Assembly: GCA_035079385.1 (NCBI GenBank)
Contig: JAVHKY010000004.1
Coordinates: forward strand, 11,935,001 to 11,999,000
Direction: 5' to 3'
DNA length: 64,000 nucleotides
From: Aspidiotus rigidus
Lineage: Eukaryota; Arthropoda; Insecta; Hemiptera; Diaspididae
This document shows positions 54,680 to 64,000 of the stretch, one piece after another. Within the stretch, counting starts at the first letter, position 1; every line of letters starts with the position of its first letter. A model generated the notes under the pieces. The model did not search any database, was not told the origin of the DNA, and saw only the letters and a program-made list of their open reading frames with translations. The translations under genes and the position numbers were made by a program.

Positions 54680-55670
54680 GGGGTACGGGAGGTATGCCTC
54701 TTATAGGCCGAAGGGTACTTCTAAAGAGAAATTTGAAACCTCGAACAGAAGAAAGTTTCGAACGTCAGCAGATGGAAACCTGAGTTAGGAAATGGCTAAA
54801 AGATACCAACATCATCAGATCACTGCTAGGCAGGGTTGTCATGAATTTTAGATGAGCGCAAAGGGTCGACAATGTATCTCATCGGCCGGAAGGTACCTCT
54901 AAAGAAAGATGTGAAACCTGAACAGGGGAAAGTTTGAAAGGTGTGCTTTGGTCGTGAAAACGAGCATCAAAAATATGATACCGGAAAAAGTTTCTCGCTG
55001 CTCGAATTTCCAATGGATCTTTATCTGATTTTCTGGTACGTTCTTCGGCAGGGTTTAATTAGAGGCGGTATAGAAGAAGAATTGAAAAATTTTCTTCGAT
55101 ATGCTTTTTACTTAACTTCGAAATCAACGAAAATTCGTCTATTTTCTGACGTTGTAAAATTTTCTTGATGGAACAGAAATCCGGATTTCTGTTCCGATAC
55201 CGCCTTCAACATTTCTGAAGATCAGAAGCTTTGAGAAACCTTTTTGCGGAGTCATCCCTTATCATTTGTTACAAGGATTACCCACACACGCCCGACAAGC
55301 GTCGCGTAGTGATCGCTATATACCAAACCTTGCAGGGTACTTGGGGATGTATATGCAACCTATTATACACCGTTTCGACGTTTCCCAACCGGCGAAGCAC
55401 ACACTTAAACACCGACAGATGGAATGGCTAAAAGACACCAACATCAGACCACTGCTTAATAATCTGGGACGTCATGAATACCAGATAGGTCCAAAGGGTC
55501 AGGGTCGAGTAGAAAATTCCCCCTGGACTGTGCCTCTCATAGGCTGAAGGTACTCTGAAGAAAGAAGTGAAAGTTGAGAAAGTTTTAAACGTCAGCAGAT
55601 GAGAGGATGGCAAGAAGATACCAACATCAGATCATTTGCTCAATAACCAGGGACATCATGGAATTAGCGT
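54680..55670. repeat. Diverged tandem repeat (about 185-bp unit) with an insert
   Basis: Units share CTCTTATAGGCCGAAGGGTA, CAGCAGATGGAA, GGCTAAAAGATACCAACATC and CAGGGTTGTCATGAAT-like words, starting at about 54690, 54875 and 55520, with a further partial unit at 55410-55500. The interval 54970-55210 has an unrelated insert ending in an inverted pair AGGCGGTATAGAA/TTCTGTTCCGATACCGCC. Confidence 0.6.
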
Positions 55671-56084
55671 AAGATATTTGAATAAGCCCAATGTAGAGTT
55701 CTTCCCAGGTTTTTCCAAAATTGTTATTCTGAGAATGCGTTCCATAAGTGATTTTAGAGAAAACTAGTATTTCATGATTTCTTGGTATATGCGCTATGAG
55801 TAGGCTAGCTATTTAGTTTCTAATCAATGCACTTAGTCTTAGAAAATCCCCTGACCTCGTCTAAATTAATAGATTTTTCCCGGTTTTTCCTCTGCTCCAG
55901 AAAATGGTCACCCTAGTTCAGTTTGTAGAGTAGGGGTGCATAAGACCACAGCGCTCCTGTCTGTAGGAAAATAATTATGGGCTACCAAAAATACAAATAC
56001 AATCATTGCCGCTCTACGGTAGGATCCCCTTTTTGGTTTCTATCTGCCCCTACTTGCTCAAAAGTCCCGAGATTTGATATCTGG

Positions 56085-57000
56085 AATCTATTCTTGCGGA
56101 TGAATTTCACAAGAGGATAAGTGGACGATTGACCTCTTTGTCAGCACAAGCTTTTTATCAGAATGCAGCTCATACGTATGTCTGAGTGGACTAGGAGGCT
56201 TCATGAAAACTGTCACGTGAAATAACATGTGCTTCTCAAAAATCTGCTCCAGGTTTCGTAAGAGTTTCTGAGTGCCTTCCATACGAACACCCAAAAGAAG
56301 ACTCGCTTGTTCGTTATTGCCTCTTTCTCAAAAATCTGCTTATGTGTACTTGACTCCGAGTTTTTCCAGGTAGGTCGGCGCTGACACCAAAAAAGACTGT
56401 CTTTTCTCTGAGTCCGCAGTCTCAGTACAAGTCTCTGACTTGATCCATCTTGTGATGTAATCTCACATAAGAATAAGTGAATGATTAATCTCCAGCTTTT
56501 CATCAAAATTCAGCTCCTACTGCCTGAGACGACCCGGAGGGCTTAAACAAACAAGCTGTTCTGCCGGGTGAAACAAAAAGTACTTCTCGAAAATATGCTT
56601 ACAAATAATTGATTCCAAGTTTCTCCAGGTAGGAGTGATTAAATGCCATCCATCTATACTGACACCAAAAAGAAAAGTCGCTTGTTCTTCACTGCCTTTC
56701 CTTTCTGTGACCAGACTCAATTCAATTCTCTGAGGTTGACATTGTGAACCTATAGTCCGACTTGACAAATCAAACATGCGGTGTAAGTTCACAAGGGAAT
56801 AAGTGGATGGTTGAAGTCCAGCTTTACATCAAAATTCACCTCATATTGTCTCAAAGGACCTGGAGGGCTTCATCAAACTCGACTAAACAGCCTCAAAGAT
56901 CTACTGATGTCCTAGTTCCTCCAAGTAGGAATTATTGAGTGCCACCCAGAGGAAGAGTCACTTGTTCTTCACTGCCTTTGATCTCTCTGCGACCAATGAT
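56085..57000. repeat. Three diverged tandem units of about 330-350 bp
   Basis: TTTCACAAGAGGATAAGTGG (about 56105), TCTCACATAAGAATAAGTGA (56460) and GTTCACAAGGGAATAAGTGG (56787) each start a unit. Each continues with a TTTTATCAGAATGCAGCTCA-like segment, a GGAGGGCTT word and GTCGCTTGTTCTTCACTGCC. Minus-strand frames share weak repeats (QIFEKH, HIFEKY) only because of the DNA repeat. Confidence 0.7.
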
Positions 57001-57516
57001 TTGCGCGTAATCTGCTCAACGTATCTTCAGTCAACGATTTTACTCAACAACAAGCCCCTTTTGCGAGCTTTTTTCGCATCTTACTTTTTTTGATTGATTT
57101 GAACGTTCGAGAAATTTATGTCACCAGAGACAATCATGCACTCAGTCAATGTACTGAGTGAATAATATCCAATTGTGTTTTAATTAGTTTGTCTATACTG
57201 TTTCGTGTACACGAACATGCATCACCTGAGCACGTGTCAACGGTAAAATATGAGATTGGAACTGTTCGACAATTTGCGAGTCAGAGCAACATATTTTCGA
57301 GATTTCGAGATATACACAACTAAGTGTTACAAATATTTCGAGAAAAACACGCGGGGTTTTTGAGTTATGTATATGAATTAGACAGATCTCACTGTACGAT
57401 ATCTGGGACGTCAATGTCTCAAAATTTAATACTTGAAATCCATTCCAACGTGATGAGTCGAACTCACTGTGTTTCATAAGAGTCTGCGTGGATGAATGTA
57501 ACTCACTGTCTAAGAG

Positions 57517-57627
57517 GACAAAGAAGCATTATCAAACTACTCAAATGAATTTGTGAGGTCAAAAATCAGAGAAATTAAAACTAATTCAAATCTGGAGCAA
57601 ACGTCAGATATCGCAAAATTTGATATG
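57517..57627 (+). CDS. Candidate internal exon (37 codons)
   Basis: After an AG the phase-0 frame reads DKEALSNYSNEFVRSKIREI then KTNSNLEQTSDIAKFDM and meets a consensus donor GTAAGT at 57628. The frame also stays open past the donor to 57840, so an unspliced reading exists. No family recognised. Confidence 0.25.
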
Positions 57628-58119
57628 GTAAGTCGATTCCGACTTAATAATATGAACTTCTGTGAATATAAATTTACAAGAGAATGCAGAGATGACTGGC
57701 CCACTTCACAGAGGCACTATCGAATGCTACTCCATGTAATTCCAAATGTCAAATATAATTTCAGTCTTCTAATTATTGGAGGACATGTTGATCGAAAATT
57801 TGAAGTTTGTCAAAATTATAAGAAGGGAATATTTTGCTGAAATAAAAAAATTCACGAGTCCTTCAAAATTTACAATTCTCAATCATATATTCCTGCATAA
57901 TATGAGAGAATTTAAAGAACCGCTGGAAAGGAGAAGTTTACTTCTGAAAAATTGAACTTAGAATCCAGAAAAACTCGGATATTTTCTGCTTGTTTCTTCA
58001 GACTTTTATAGGGGCTCAGATGGGTTTTCTTGAAAATTCATAATTTTTTGAGGAGGAAAGGAATATGAAATTATAAAAACTCACAAATTCATTATTACTA
58101 TTATTATTTTTTTTTTCAG

Positions 58120-58259
58120 GAAAATTCAAACTTGAAACTTCTCCCGTACAAGTCAAAACCATTCTGAACGTTAGAGATCCCAAATTTAAACCTCATATAG
58201 AAGATGAAAAAAAAAAGAAATGGGAGCACTTCCCTTGTTTCATACCCCTTCTCTCATGA
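58120..58259 (+). CDS. Candidate terminal exon
   Basis: A strong acceptor (long T tract then CAG at 58117-58119) precedes a 45-codon frame that needs one upstream base: KFKLETSPVQVKTILNVRDP, then KFKPHIEDEKKKKWEHF and TGA at 58257-58259. The alternative phase-0 frame, which would join the 57517-57627 exon, is only 15 codons (ENSNLKLLPYKSKPF). Which is used, if either, cannot be decided. Confidence 0.22.
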
Positions 58260-58309
58260 TTATTTTGCACGGGTCAGAAAAAACTCCTACTGTCGGGGTG
58301 GCCGGAAAC

Positions 58310-58475
58310 CCTCCCCTCATTATATGTAGCTCGGAAGTCAAATTTTTTCTTCTGAATCTCAATGTCATCATATATAGGTAGTTAGGAAGTTCATATTTTC
58401 CAAGTCCACCTCTTGTTACAGATGGCTTGTGAGTCGAAATTCTTCTCAATGGTTTCCCATAGAATAGGTTCCCTA
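58310..58475. repeat. Decayed half of the TTAA hairpin family
   Basis: CATTATATGTAGCTCGGAAG, TTTTCCAAGTCCACCTCTTG and CCCATAGAATAGGTTCCCTA match the CAAGTCCCCCTCCTATCAT unit and the CATAAAACAGGTTCCCTG end of the hairpin family with many changes. Confidence 0.45.
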
Positions 58476-58910
58476 CACCCCTGGGTCAACTCTGTTAGAA
58501 CCCGTGAGTTTAACCCCAAATGAAGTTACTTGTATTTGCGGGCCGATCACTGCTAGTATATTAGGCTGTTCAAATTTCATTCTCTCAATTTTTCCTATTT
58601 ATAAATGGCTTCGTTTGAACTTAATTTGAGATAACGAAATTACTGCAAATAACATTCTAAATGAAAAATTGTCCCGATCGTTCTTAATTTTGTCCATTAC
58701 AGCGCTGCTAGTGAATTACCGCGGCTCGCATGAATGTCCCGCTTTCATTTCAGTTACACCTACTTGAAATCATTGCCCATGAAAAAAGTTCCTCTTTGAA
58801 CATTGGCAGCTGTCATATTCAGGCATATTGCGATCATGATGTCGCCAATTATAATTTCCTAGTTTTACAACTGCCCTATAAATATGATTGAGCCATCATT
58901 CATCCTCACA

Positions 58911-59126
58911 GTTCCCTATTCAAGTGAGGAATTTGTACAATTGGTGGAGCTATTTCTCATCCTCCAAGTTTTGTATTTTGCTTCGGCTTTCAGTCTCGTT
59001 GTTCTTTTATTATTTTTAAATCGCGATAAATTATTATCAGTAATTGGAGTAGGGAAGTCTGATGGTAAAAATGATGACGTAACGATTGAATTTAAAGGGC
59101 CGCCGTGTCCTCGCGGAAATTTATAA
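58911..59126 (+). CDS. Candidate terminal exon with a transmembrane segment
   Basis: The acceptor ATTCATCCTCACAG (58910) is followed by a frame needing one upstream base: PYSSEEFVQLVELFLILQVL, then a strongly hydrophobic run through about VVLLLFL, then NRDKLL and a polar tail ending GPPCPRGNL, TAA at 59124-59126. One membrane span near the C-terminus followed by a short cytoplasmic tail is the layout of the last exon of insect ionotropic receptors, among others. That identification is a guess; only the membrane segment is visible. Confidence 0.3.
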   Translation, partial: VPYSSEEFVQLVELFLILQVLYFASAFSLVVLLLFLNRDKLLSVIGVGKSDGKNDDVTIEFKGPPCPRGNL

Positions 59127-59286
59127 AGTTTTAGTTTTACTAAGCTTAAAAATTGTTTGATCCTATAATCTCTAGTTCCAAATTTTGCGAATCGTCGCTT
59201 CTAAATTACCATTGCTCCTGCTTGATTGAGGGTCCAAAAATTTTGAAAACAAAAATACCACTGAAACAAAAGTGTAATTGTTAAAC

Positions 59287-59434
59287 CCGGCGTGCGTAAC
59301 TTTTTTCAACCCGCAAGCCACATTCTAAAAAATTGGTAATGTTTTGTCTTCAGTCGCTATAGTATTAAAATTTCGCCGTTTTCAGCATATGTTTTGGAAT
59401 CCTAAATCACGGTCCGCGAGTTGCCCACGTCTGA
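59287..59434. mobile_element. Decayed hAT-like MITE
   Basis: The left part GCGTGCGTAACTTTTTTCAA+CCCGC and the inverted right part CAGACGTGGGCAACTCGCGG resemble each other and the common hAT pattern CAGRSGTGxGCAACTxxxxxCGCGG. About 150 bp. Flanks show only a weak 8-bp similarity (GTTAAACC/GTTAGATC). Confidence 0.4.
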
Positions 59435-61290
59435 GTTAGATCATGAACGCGTCAAAAGACCCTCTAGGAGAGTTGTCTCCAAAATCTCGCTTCGTAAATA
59501 CGCCTCTGCTCACCTATGTTTTCAAATTTCCACGATTTTGACAAGTTGATTGCGGTCCCAAAAAGAACGCATTATTATTGAGATTGGAGGTAGTCAGAAT
59601 TCTCCCACAAAATCGCGCGTACTTATTCCCATATCATTACGAAATTCTATGTATGTCTCAAGAATAAAATTCAGGACTTACTAAAGATATTTGTGCGTAT
59701 GGTATTCTTGCATCCTACTCAACTCTAAGGTGGTCCGTCTAAGGTAAAATCATTTTATATCTTGTTCTTCAGGTTGTGCTCATTCTACTTTCTTTCTATC
59801 ATATGCTATACTGCACATTGAACATTGAGTCTTTTATCGAGTGCAAAACTAATCTGAAAACTTGACACACGAATGGTCGAAGTATTGGTACGAGACCTAT
59901 ACTTCCGCTCGTAGACATTCACCCTCCTCAAATGTAGGTCGAGTAAAATTCTTGACTGAGGGTAAAAATGTGAAAATTTATCGCTCCATCTTATTTGTTT
60001 CAAAAGTTCAAAATTTCCTGAATATTTTCCGACTTTCTAGTATACCTATAAATCAAATCGTCACTCAATTATACAATTCAATTCTCTCGTCTCTTCGGTA
60101 TAGTTTTAATAATTTGATTTTTCGTTCGAAAATAACATTATTACCAATACTTTTTAATCTAGGTTCGTCAGACTAGGAGTGTGTGACTAAGTTTTGTTGA
60201 TACTCGCATGCAACGTAACATCATTCGAGGGAATCTAGTGGCACAATAAAAGTAGTTTTTGTAATTCTCTTTTCTAATTTTCTCATGAGGCATTATTCAA
60301 ATTAGTTTGCGAGACACACAATATGCCTATAAGCTACTTGTATATAATACGTATACGAGTATACAGTGTATACTGTATAGTAACAGGTGTATTGATACGG
60401 TTATTCATATCAATTTATTGTATACAGATGAAATAACTTTGTATAACTAGCTGGGTCAAATAAACCTACAACATTATGCAGTTGGTCAAATGATTCTGAG
60501 GCACATACGTTCAGTCTGATATAGTATTCACTTCGGCATGTACAAGCGATCGTAGAAGAAAATATTTTTAATTGATAATGGAATGTATAGTTATTATTAA
60601 GTTCTTTTTTTTTTAATTTCTGTAAAACCTACGAAGTGAAGGACGATCATTTAGTGATCAAATATGAAACTGCACCATAGTCGCTTGGTATTTCAGTAAG
60701 ATCGAGATAAGGATGATATTTGGGTAAAAAGTGTGTATTTCCTGGGAGAAGGAGGACACCCTTCTTACTGAGGAAATTATTATCAAATACAAACTCTTGG
60801 AAAACAGTAATTCACGGGCATGTTGAAATGGGATAGCTGTAGGTAAAATAGTATCAAGAAGTCAGAGAAAATGTAATACATAGCAGTGCGAGTACACCAC
60901 ACAAACTAATCATATTCTTCTATCTCTCTTTGTGTTTTCTAACTCTTCAACTTGGAAACATTCAATTTTTTAAAATTAAATACATAATTACCTTCTCACA
61001 ACGTTATAATTATCGGCCAGTGTAATCATGAGTTTTTTTCAGGCCTACTGAATATTTTCCATTTCCACCTAGCAAGTTTTCTGATTTTTAATATCTTTAC
61101 CGCGGCACCTAACCCCCATCCACTGATGGACTTAGAATCTCAAATCCTCGACCCAATCCAGAAATCTCTGTGAGGCCGAGTTTGAATTTCTCAGCCTTAG
61201 CCTACAGTATATGAGGCTATACTAGCTGTAAATAAGACTCAAAGTAGGCCTTAATTAGCTTGATTGGAATTTAAACTAGGCCTACTATGG
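59435..61290. other. No gene supported
   Basis: AT-rich. The 104-codon plus frame 59862-60176 has no recognisable motif. CCTAGTATA-like words appear near 61200-61290. Confidence 0.35.
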
Positions 61291-61299
61291 CTTAGCATC

Positions 61300-62000
61300 T
61301 ATATTATAAATATAGTGAGGTGGAAGTTGGGAAAGGACCAGAGACTACAGCAGAGGGTGAAAGTAAGTGAAAAACAGATAGTTAAGAGAGTTTGTGACCG
61401 TATTGGAATTGTTACAAAGAGCAGGTGGAAGACGTAGAGAAACAGAGTGAGAGAGACGGATGTTTTCAGGAGCGGGACACAGGAAGAGTTGACGAACAAA
61501 TATTATCATATTGGCAGTATTTGACAAGGGTGGAAGAAGAAAGAATAGACCTACAAGACGATTGGGATGGGTGGGACGTGTACGACCAATTCTGAGGCGA
61601 GAGCTGCCTTACTTTCGATTGTTCCATAAGCTTGTTTGAATGTTGATTTTTCCAAAAGTCATGCCAAAAGTTAAGTATCAGGGTTCGGTAATAGTTTCTA
61701 CGGTCAGAAGCAGGGGTAAATACAGGGTCAGAAATTTTGTTGGATAGAAGGCGGCGAATACAATGACGTCATGTTTTGAGAGGTTGATGTGATACGGAAT
61801 CCACAGGAAGGAGACAGGTGTAGAAGGGGATGATAGTGATCGCAAGAGTAAATGAATGCAATGACATGGGGAATTAGTTGAATAAGAGTCCTGTATAGCC
61901 AAGAGAGATGAAGGTGAATCAGTCAACAGTAGAAATTTGAGTTGAGGGTGAGGCGTTGGAGACGAGAAAGACAAGAGTGTATGGCGTTTTGTTCGGTAGT
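61300..62000 (-). mobile_element. RNase H-bearing non-LTR element fragment, diverged
   Basis: The minus strand reads LKFLLLTDSPSSLLAIQDSY, VSFLWIPYHINLSKHDVIV (decayed WIPGH...HDxV block) within 61678-62100, then a frameshifted SRLRIGRTRPTHPNRLVG near 61560-61620. GH is changed to YH and the final Asp context is eroded, so this is an older copy or a related subfamily. Confidence 0.65.
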
Positions 62001-63009
62001 GGAAGTTGATGACCTCACAAGCAGATTCAACGGATGATGATGACGTCACAAGAAGGTTTACACTTGTTGATGTCGTCACTGTGCCTTTATCTGCGATCAA
62101 AAATAGGCAAATTTGGGCTAGGTTTGTTTTTATCGTAGGTAGTCATCTATTGGAAATCTGTAGGTTCAAGTCTGAGTTGATCTTCCCTCTCAAAAAATTT
62201 GCGAGGAATCCTTGACTTGATGCAGAATATTTAGCTCACTATACCAGACCAAGAATGAGTCTCCGAAAGCTATAGTCGACTTAAAATATGTATACTAGAC
62301 GGCACGGATATTGATGACGTCATACAAATAAGTTGAACTGGTTGATGTCTTCATTGTGCTTTTATCAACTATCGAAAATTATTTTGTCTTATAACTATTA
62401 GGTGGATCGAGCAACTATCTCCGTCAGAACTTTGCTGAAAATGATAATGAACAAAAATGAATTGAAACAAATTTCTGTTTTGCTCATAGATAAGTATTGC
62501 TGCCTGTCTTCTGCCTCCCCTTCTCGTGTTCTGCGAGCTCATTCTAATACTTGTTTCTTCTATAGTCTGTTCATTTTAAGAATACATTATATAGGAGTCG
62601 CAGTCGGACAAATCCAACCCTAAGTCGGTAAATGACTTCGCAGTACGCGCAAAAAACAAAAAAAAAAAAGTTTTTTTCTTTATTAGTGATTCTACCAGCA
62701 TTTTCAACGAACTTTCCAATAAGCTTACTCTCGAAATGCAAAAACTTCCCTACCGTCTCGAACGGACCTTCGAAAGTTGAATGTTGCACAGTGTGAGACT
62801 GACTAATGCGTTTTCCACGAGCTGACTCAAATTTTGCAGAGGAGGATTGTGTTCATCTTCACATCGTTGTACATGAGCTAATCTTTGTCATAGAAAATTA
62901 ATTTTGATTGTTCGATAGCTTTCGATCTCTCCTACAAATTTCGCTAAGAACCCCCAAAACATTTTTCCGACTTAAGGTTAGATTTGTCTGACTTCGCCTC
63001 TATATTGAA

Positions 63010-63151
<142 letters not shown>

Positions 63152-63258
63152 AGAACATTAATGTTGAAACTACGATTATACAACGCAGAGCCCTAACTTA
63201 ATATTCAGTCACTTCATATTTGTATTCTTGTTACAGGCAGATCGTAAAAATGAATCCT

Positions 63259-63354
63259 CTCATGAAACGCCTAGGCATTTCATGAAAAAACGAATGATTT
63301 TAGGCTGATCATTAAAAGTTCAATTTATTACACGAACTGTCTAGGCAGTTCGTG
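63259..63354. repeat. Two palindromes sharing a CTAGG core
   Basis: Palindrome 1 (63260-63285, TCATGAAACGCCTAGGCATT+TCATGA) pairs 12 of 13 positions per arm. Palindrome 2 (63331-63354, CACGAACTGTCTAGGCAGTT+CGTG) pairs 11 of 12. Both centre on CTAG(G) but have different arms. TTTTAGGC..ATCATTAA follows both. Function unknown. Confidence 0.6.
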
Positions 63355-63517
63355 AAATGTCGTGGCATTTTATGAAATGGTTCTTGTTTTTTAGGCACAT
63401 CATTAATCATTAGGATCTAGCGAACGAATGGCTGGAAATGATAATAAAAAAAAGAAGTATGTATTAGAAGTTCGTGCTGAGCAGTCTTCTAGGTACCGGG
63501 TGGGGGTAACGTTGGGC

Positions 63518-63808
63518 TTACTTATTGCAACTTGAGGTGCTTCCGTGGCATTTGCTGTTGCACAAAACACCGTTCTTCCGACAGAGGCAAGGATTGCTGA
63601 CACACTTCTTCCTACAGTGGCATCTCACAAATCCTTGGCCATGGTTTTCTAGAGCCTCTGCCTGGTTTGTCGCGGCTGTGTGAAGGGCAGTTGTTGTATC
63701 GGGACGTCTTCCGAATAAGGGGTATAGCAATGTATATGACGGAGTATAAGACAAGGATGAGTCGGAGGGGAAGTGGTTGGAAGAGAAGAAGCCGAGAGGA
63801 TGCGTCAC
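63518..63808 (-). pseudogene. Cys-rich C-terminal tail of a transposase-like protein
   Basis: The last 40 residues contain GQGFVRCHCRKKCVSNPCLC and CRKNGVLCNSKCHGSTSSCN+K, an array of cysteines spaced C-x-C-x3-C-x4-C-x-C-x6-C-x3-CH-x6-C. From memory this closely matches the cysteine-rich tail found in KRBA2/SCAND3-like integrase-derived transposases of insects. The 50 or so residues upstream, rich in Ser/Tyr/Pro, show no integrase core. Probably the 3' end of a broken element; the right part of the window does not restore it. Confidence 0.45.
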
Positions 63809-64000
63809 CCATCTGACTCAGCGCGGAGATTGGGTAAGTTGAAATAAGAGAAGGAAGGAAGCGAAGGAGCGTTTACCGTTGAATCAGCGCTAGCAGGAAC
63901 TGAGAAGGGGAGCTGTGGAGTGTCTAGGCTGGAATATGAGAAGGACAGAAGCGAAATAGCCGGAACTGAGAAGAAGGGAAGCTAGGGAGTGTCTCTCGTT
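63809..64000. other. No gene seen; local short repeats
   Basis: AGCGCTAGCAGGAACTGAGA and AGCCGGAACTGAGAAGAAGG, and GGGAAGCTAGGGAGTGTCTC versus GGGGAGCTGTGGAGTGTCTA, show that a unit of about 90 bases is repeated twice near the window end. Confidence 0.4.

Overview
The window looks like an arthropod (most likely insect) nuclear genome: AT-rich, spliced exons with GT/AG boundaries and short introns, an R1-clade retrotransposon fragment (a mainly arthropod clade), and an interstitial array resembling the insect telomere repeat. The species cannot be named from sequence alone. There are no bacterial-type operons, rRNA genes, CRISPR arrays or recognisable tRNA genes.

The window is mostly transposable elements, many inserted into one another. 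1-2.4 kb: CpG-rich stretch with a TATA box and a possible first exon. 2.4-5.6 kb: retrotransposon wreckage (RT tail, 5'-truncated R1-like element, 3' end of an RNase H-bearing non-LTR element). 5.7-6.5 kb: tandem repeats. 8.47-9.48 kb: MULE-like DNA transposon with an exact 8-bp target-site duplication (TSD), beside another RT fragment. 12.8-17.0 kb: degenerate Penelope-like element split by a 2.2-kb element with about 360-bp terminal inverted repeats (TIRs) and by a MITE. 17.27-22.2 kb: large antisense RNase H-bearing non-LTR element split by a hAT MITE, a 1-kb CCTAAA-type array and a TTAA-flanked hairpin element. 24.5-25.6 kb: 541-bp tandem duplication. 27.8-28.5 kb: last three exons of a gene on the minus strand, the best host-gene evidence here. 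29.2-33.0 kb: hairpin elements, a MITE and a 1.55-kb foldback element. 33.3-37.0 kb: three phase-compatible exons of an unidentified plus-strand gene. 37-40 kb: retroelement 3' end, pogo-like MITE, and an internally deleted hAT element that keeps a BED-type zinc-finger exon. 43-49 kb: mariner-like MITEs, candidate exons and more RNase H-element copies. 49.2-50.0 kb: second MULE-like copy, also with an exact 8-bp TSD. 50.1-52.0 kb: RTE-type retrotransposon interrupted by another non-LTR element, with a 13-bp TSD. 54.7-57 kb: diverged tandem repeats. 57.5-59.1 kb: candidate exons. 61.3-64 kb: another RNase H-element fragment, a pure GA microsatellite, palindromes and a Cys-rich transposase-like tail.

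The most informative signals are the MULE-like family whose ends carry repeated TTTGCGCAAACG motifs; the 3'-terminal stem-loop shared by six RNase H-element copies, with compensatory base changes; and the long-TIR element carrying a protein of unknown function. Gene models are by eye: splice sites and phase were checked by hand and no homology search was possible.
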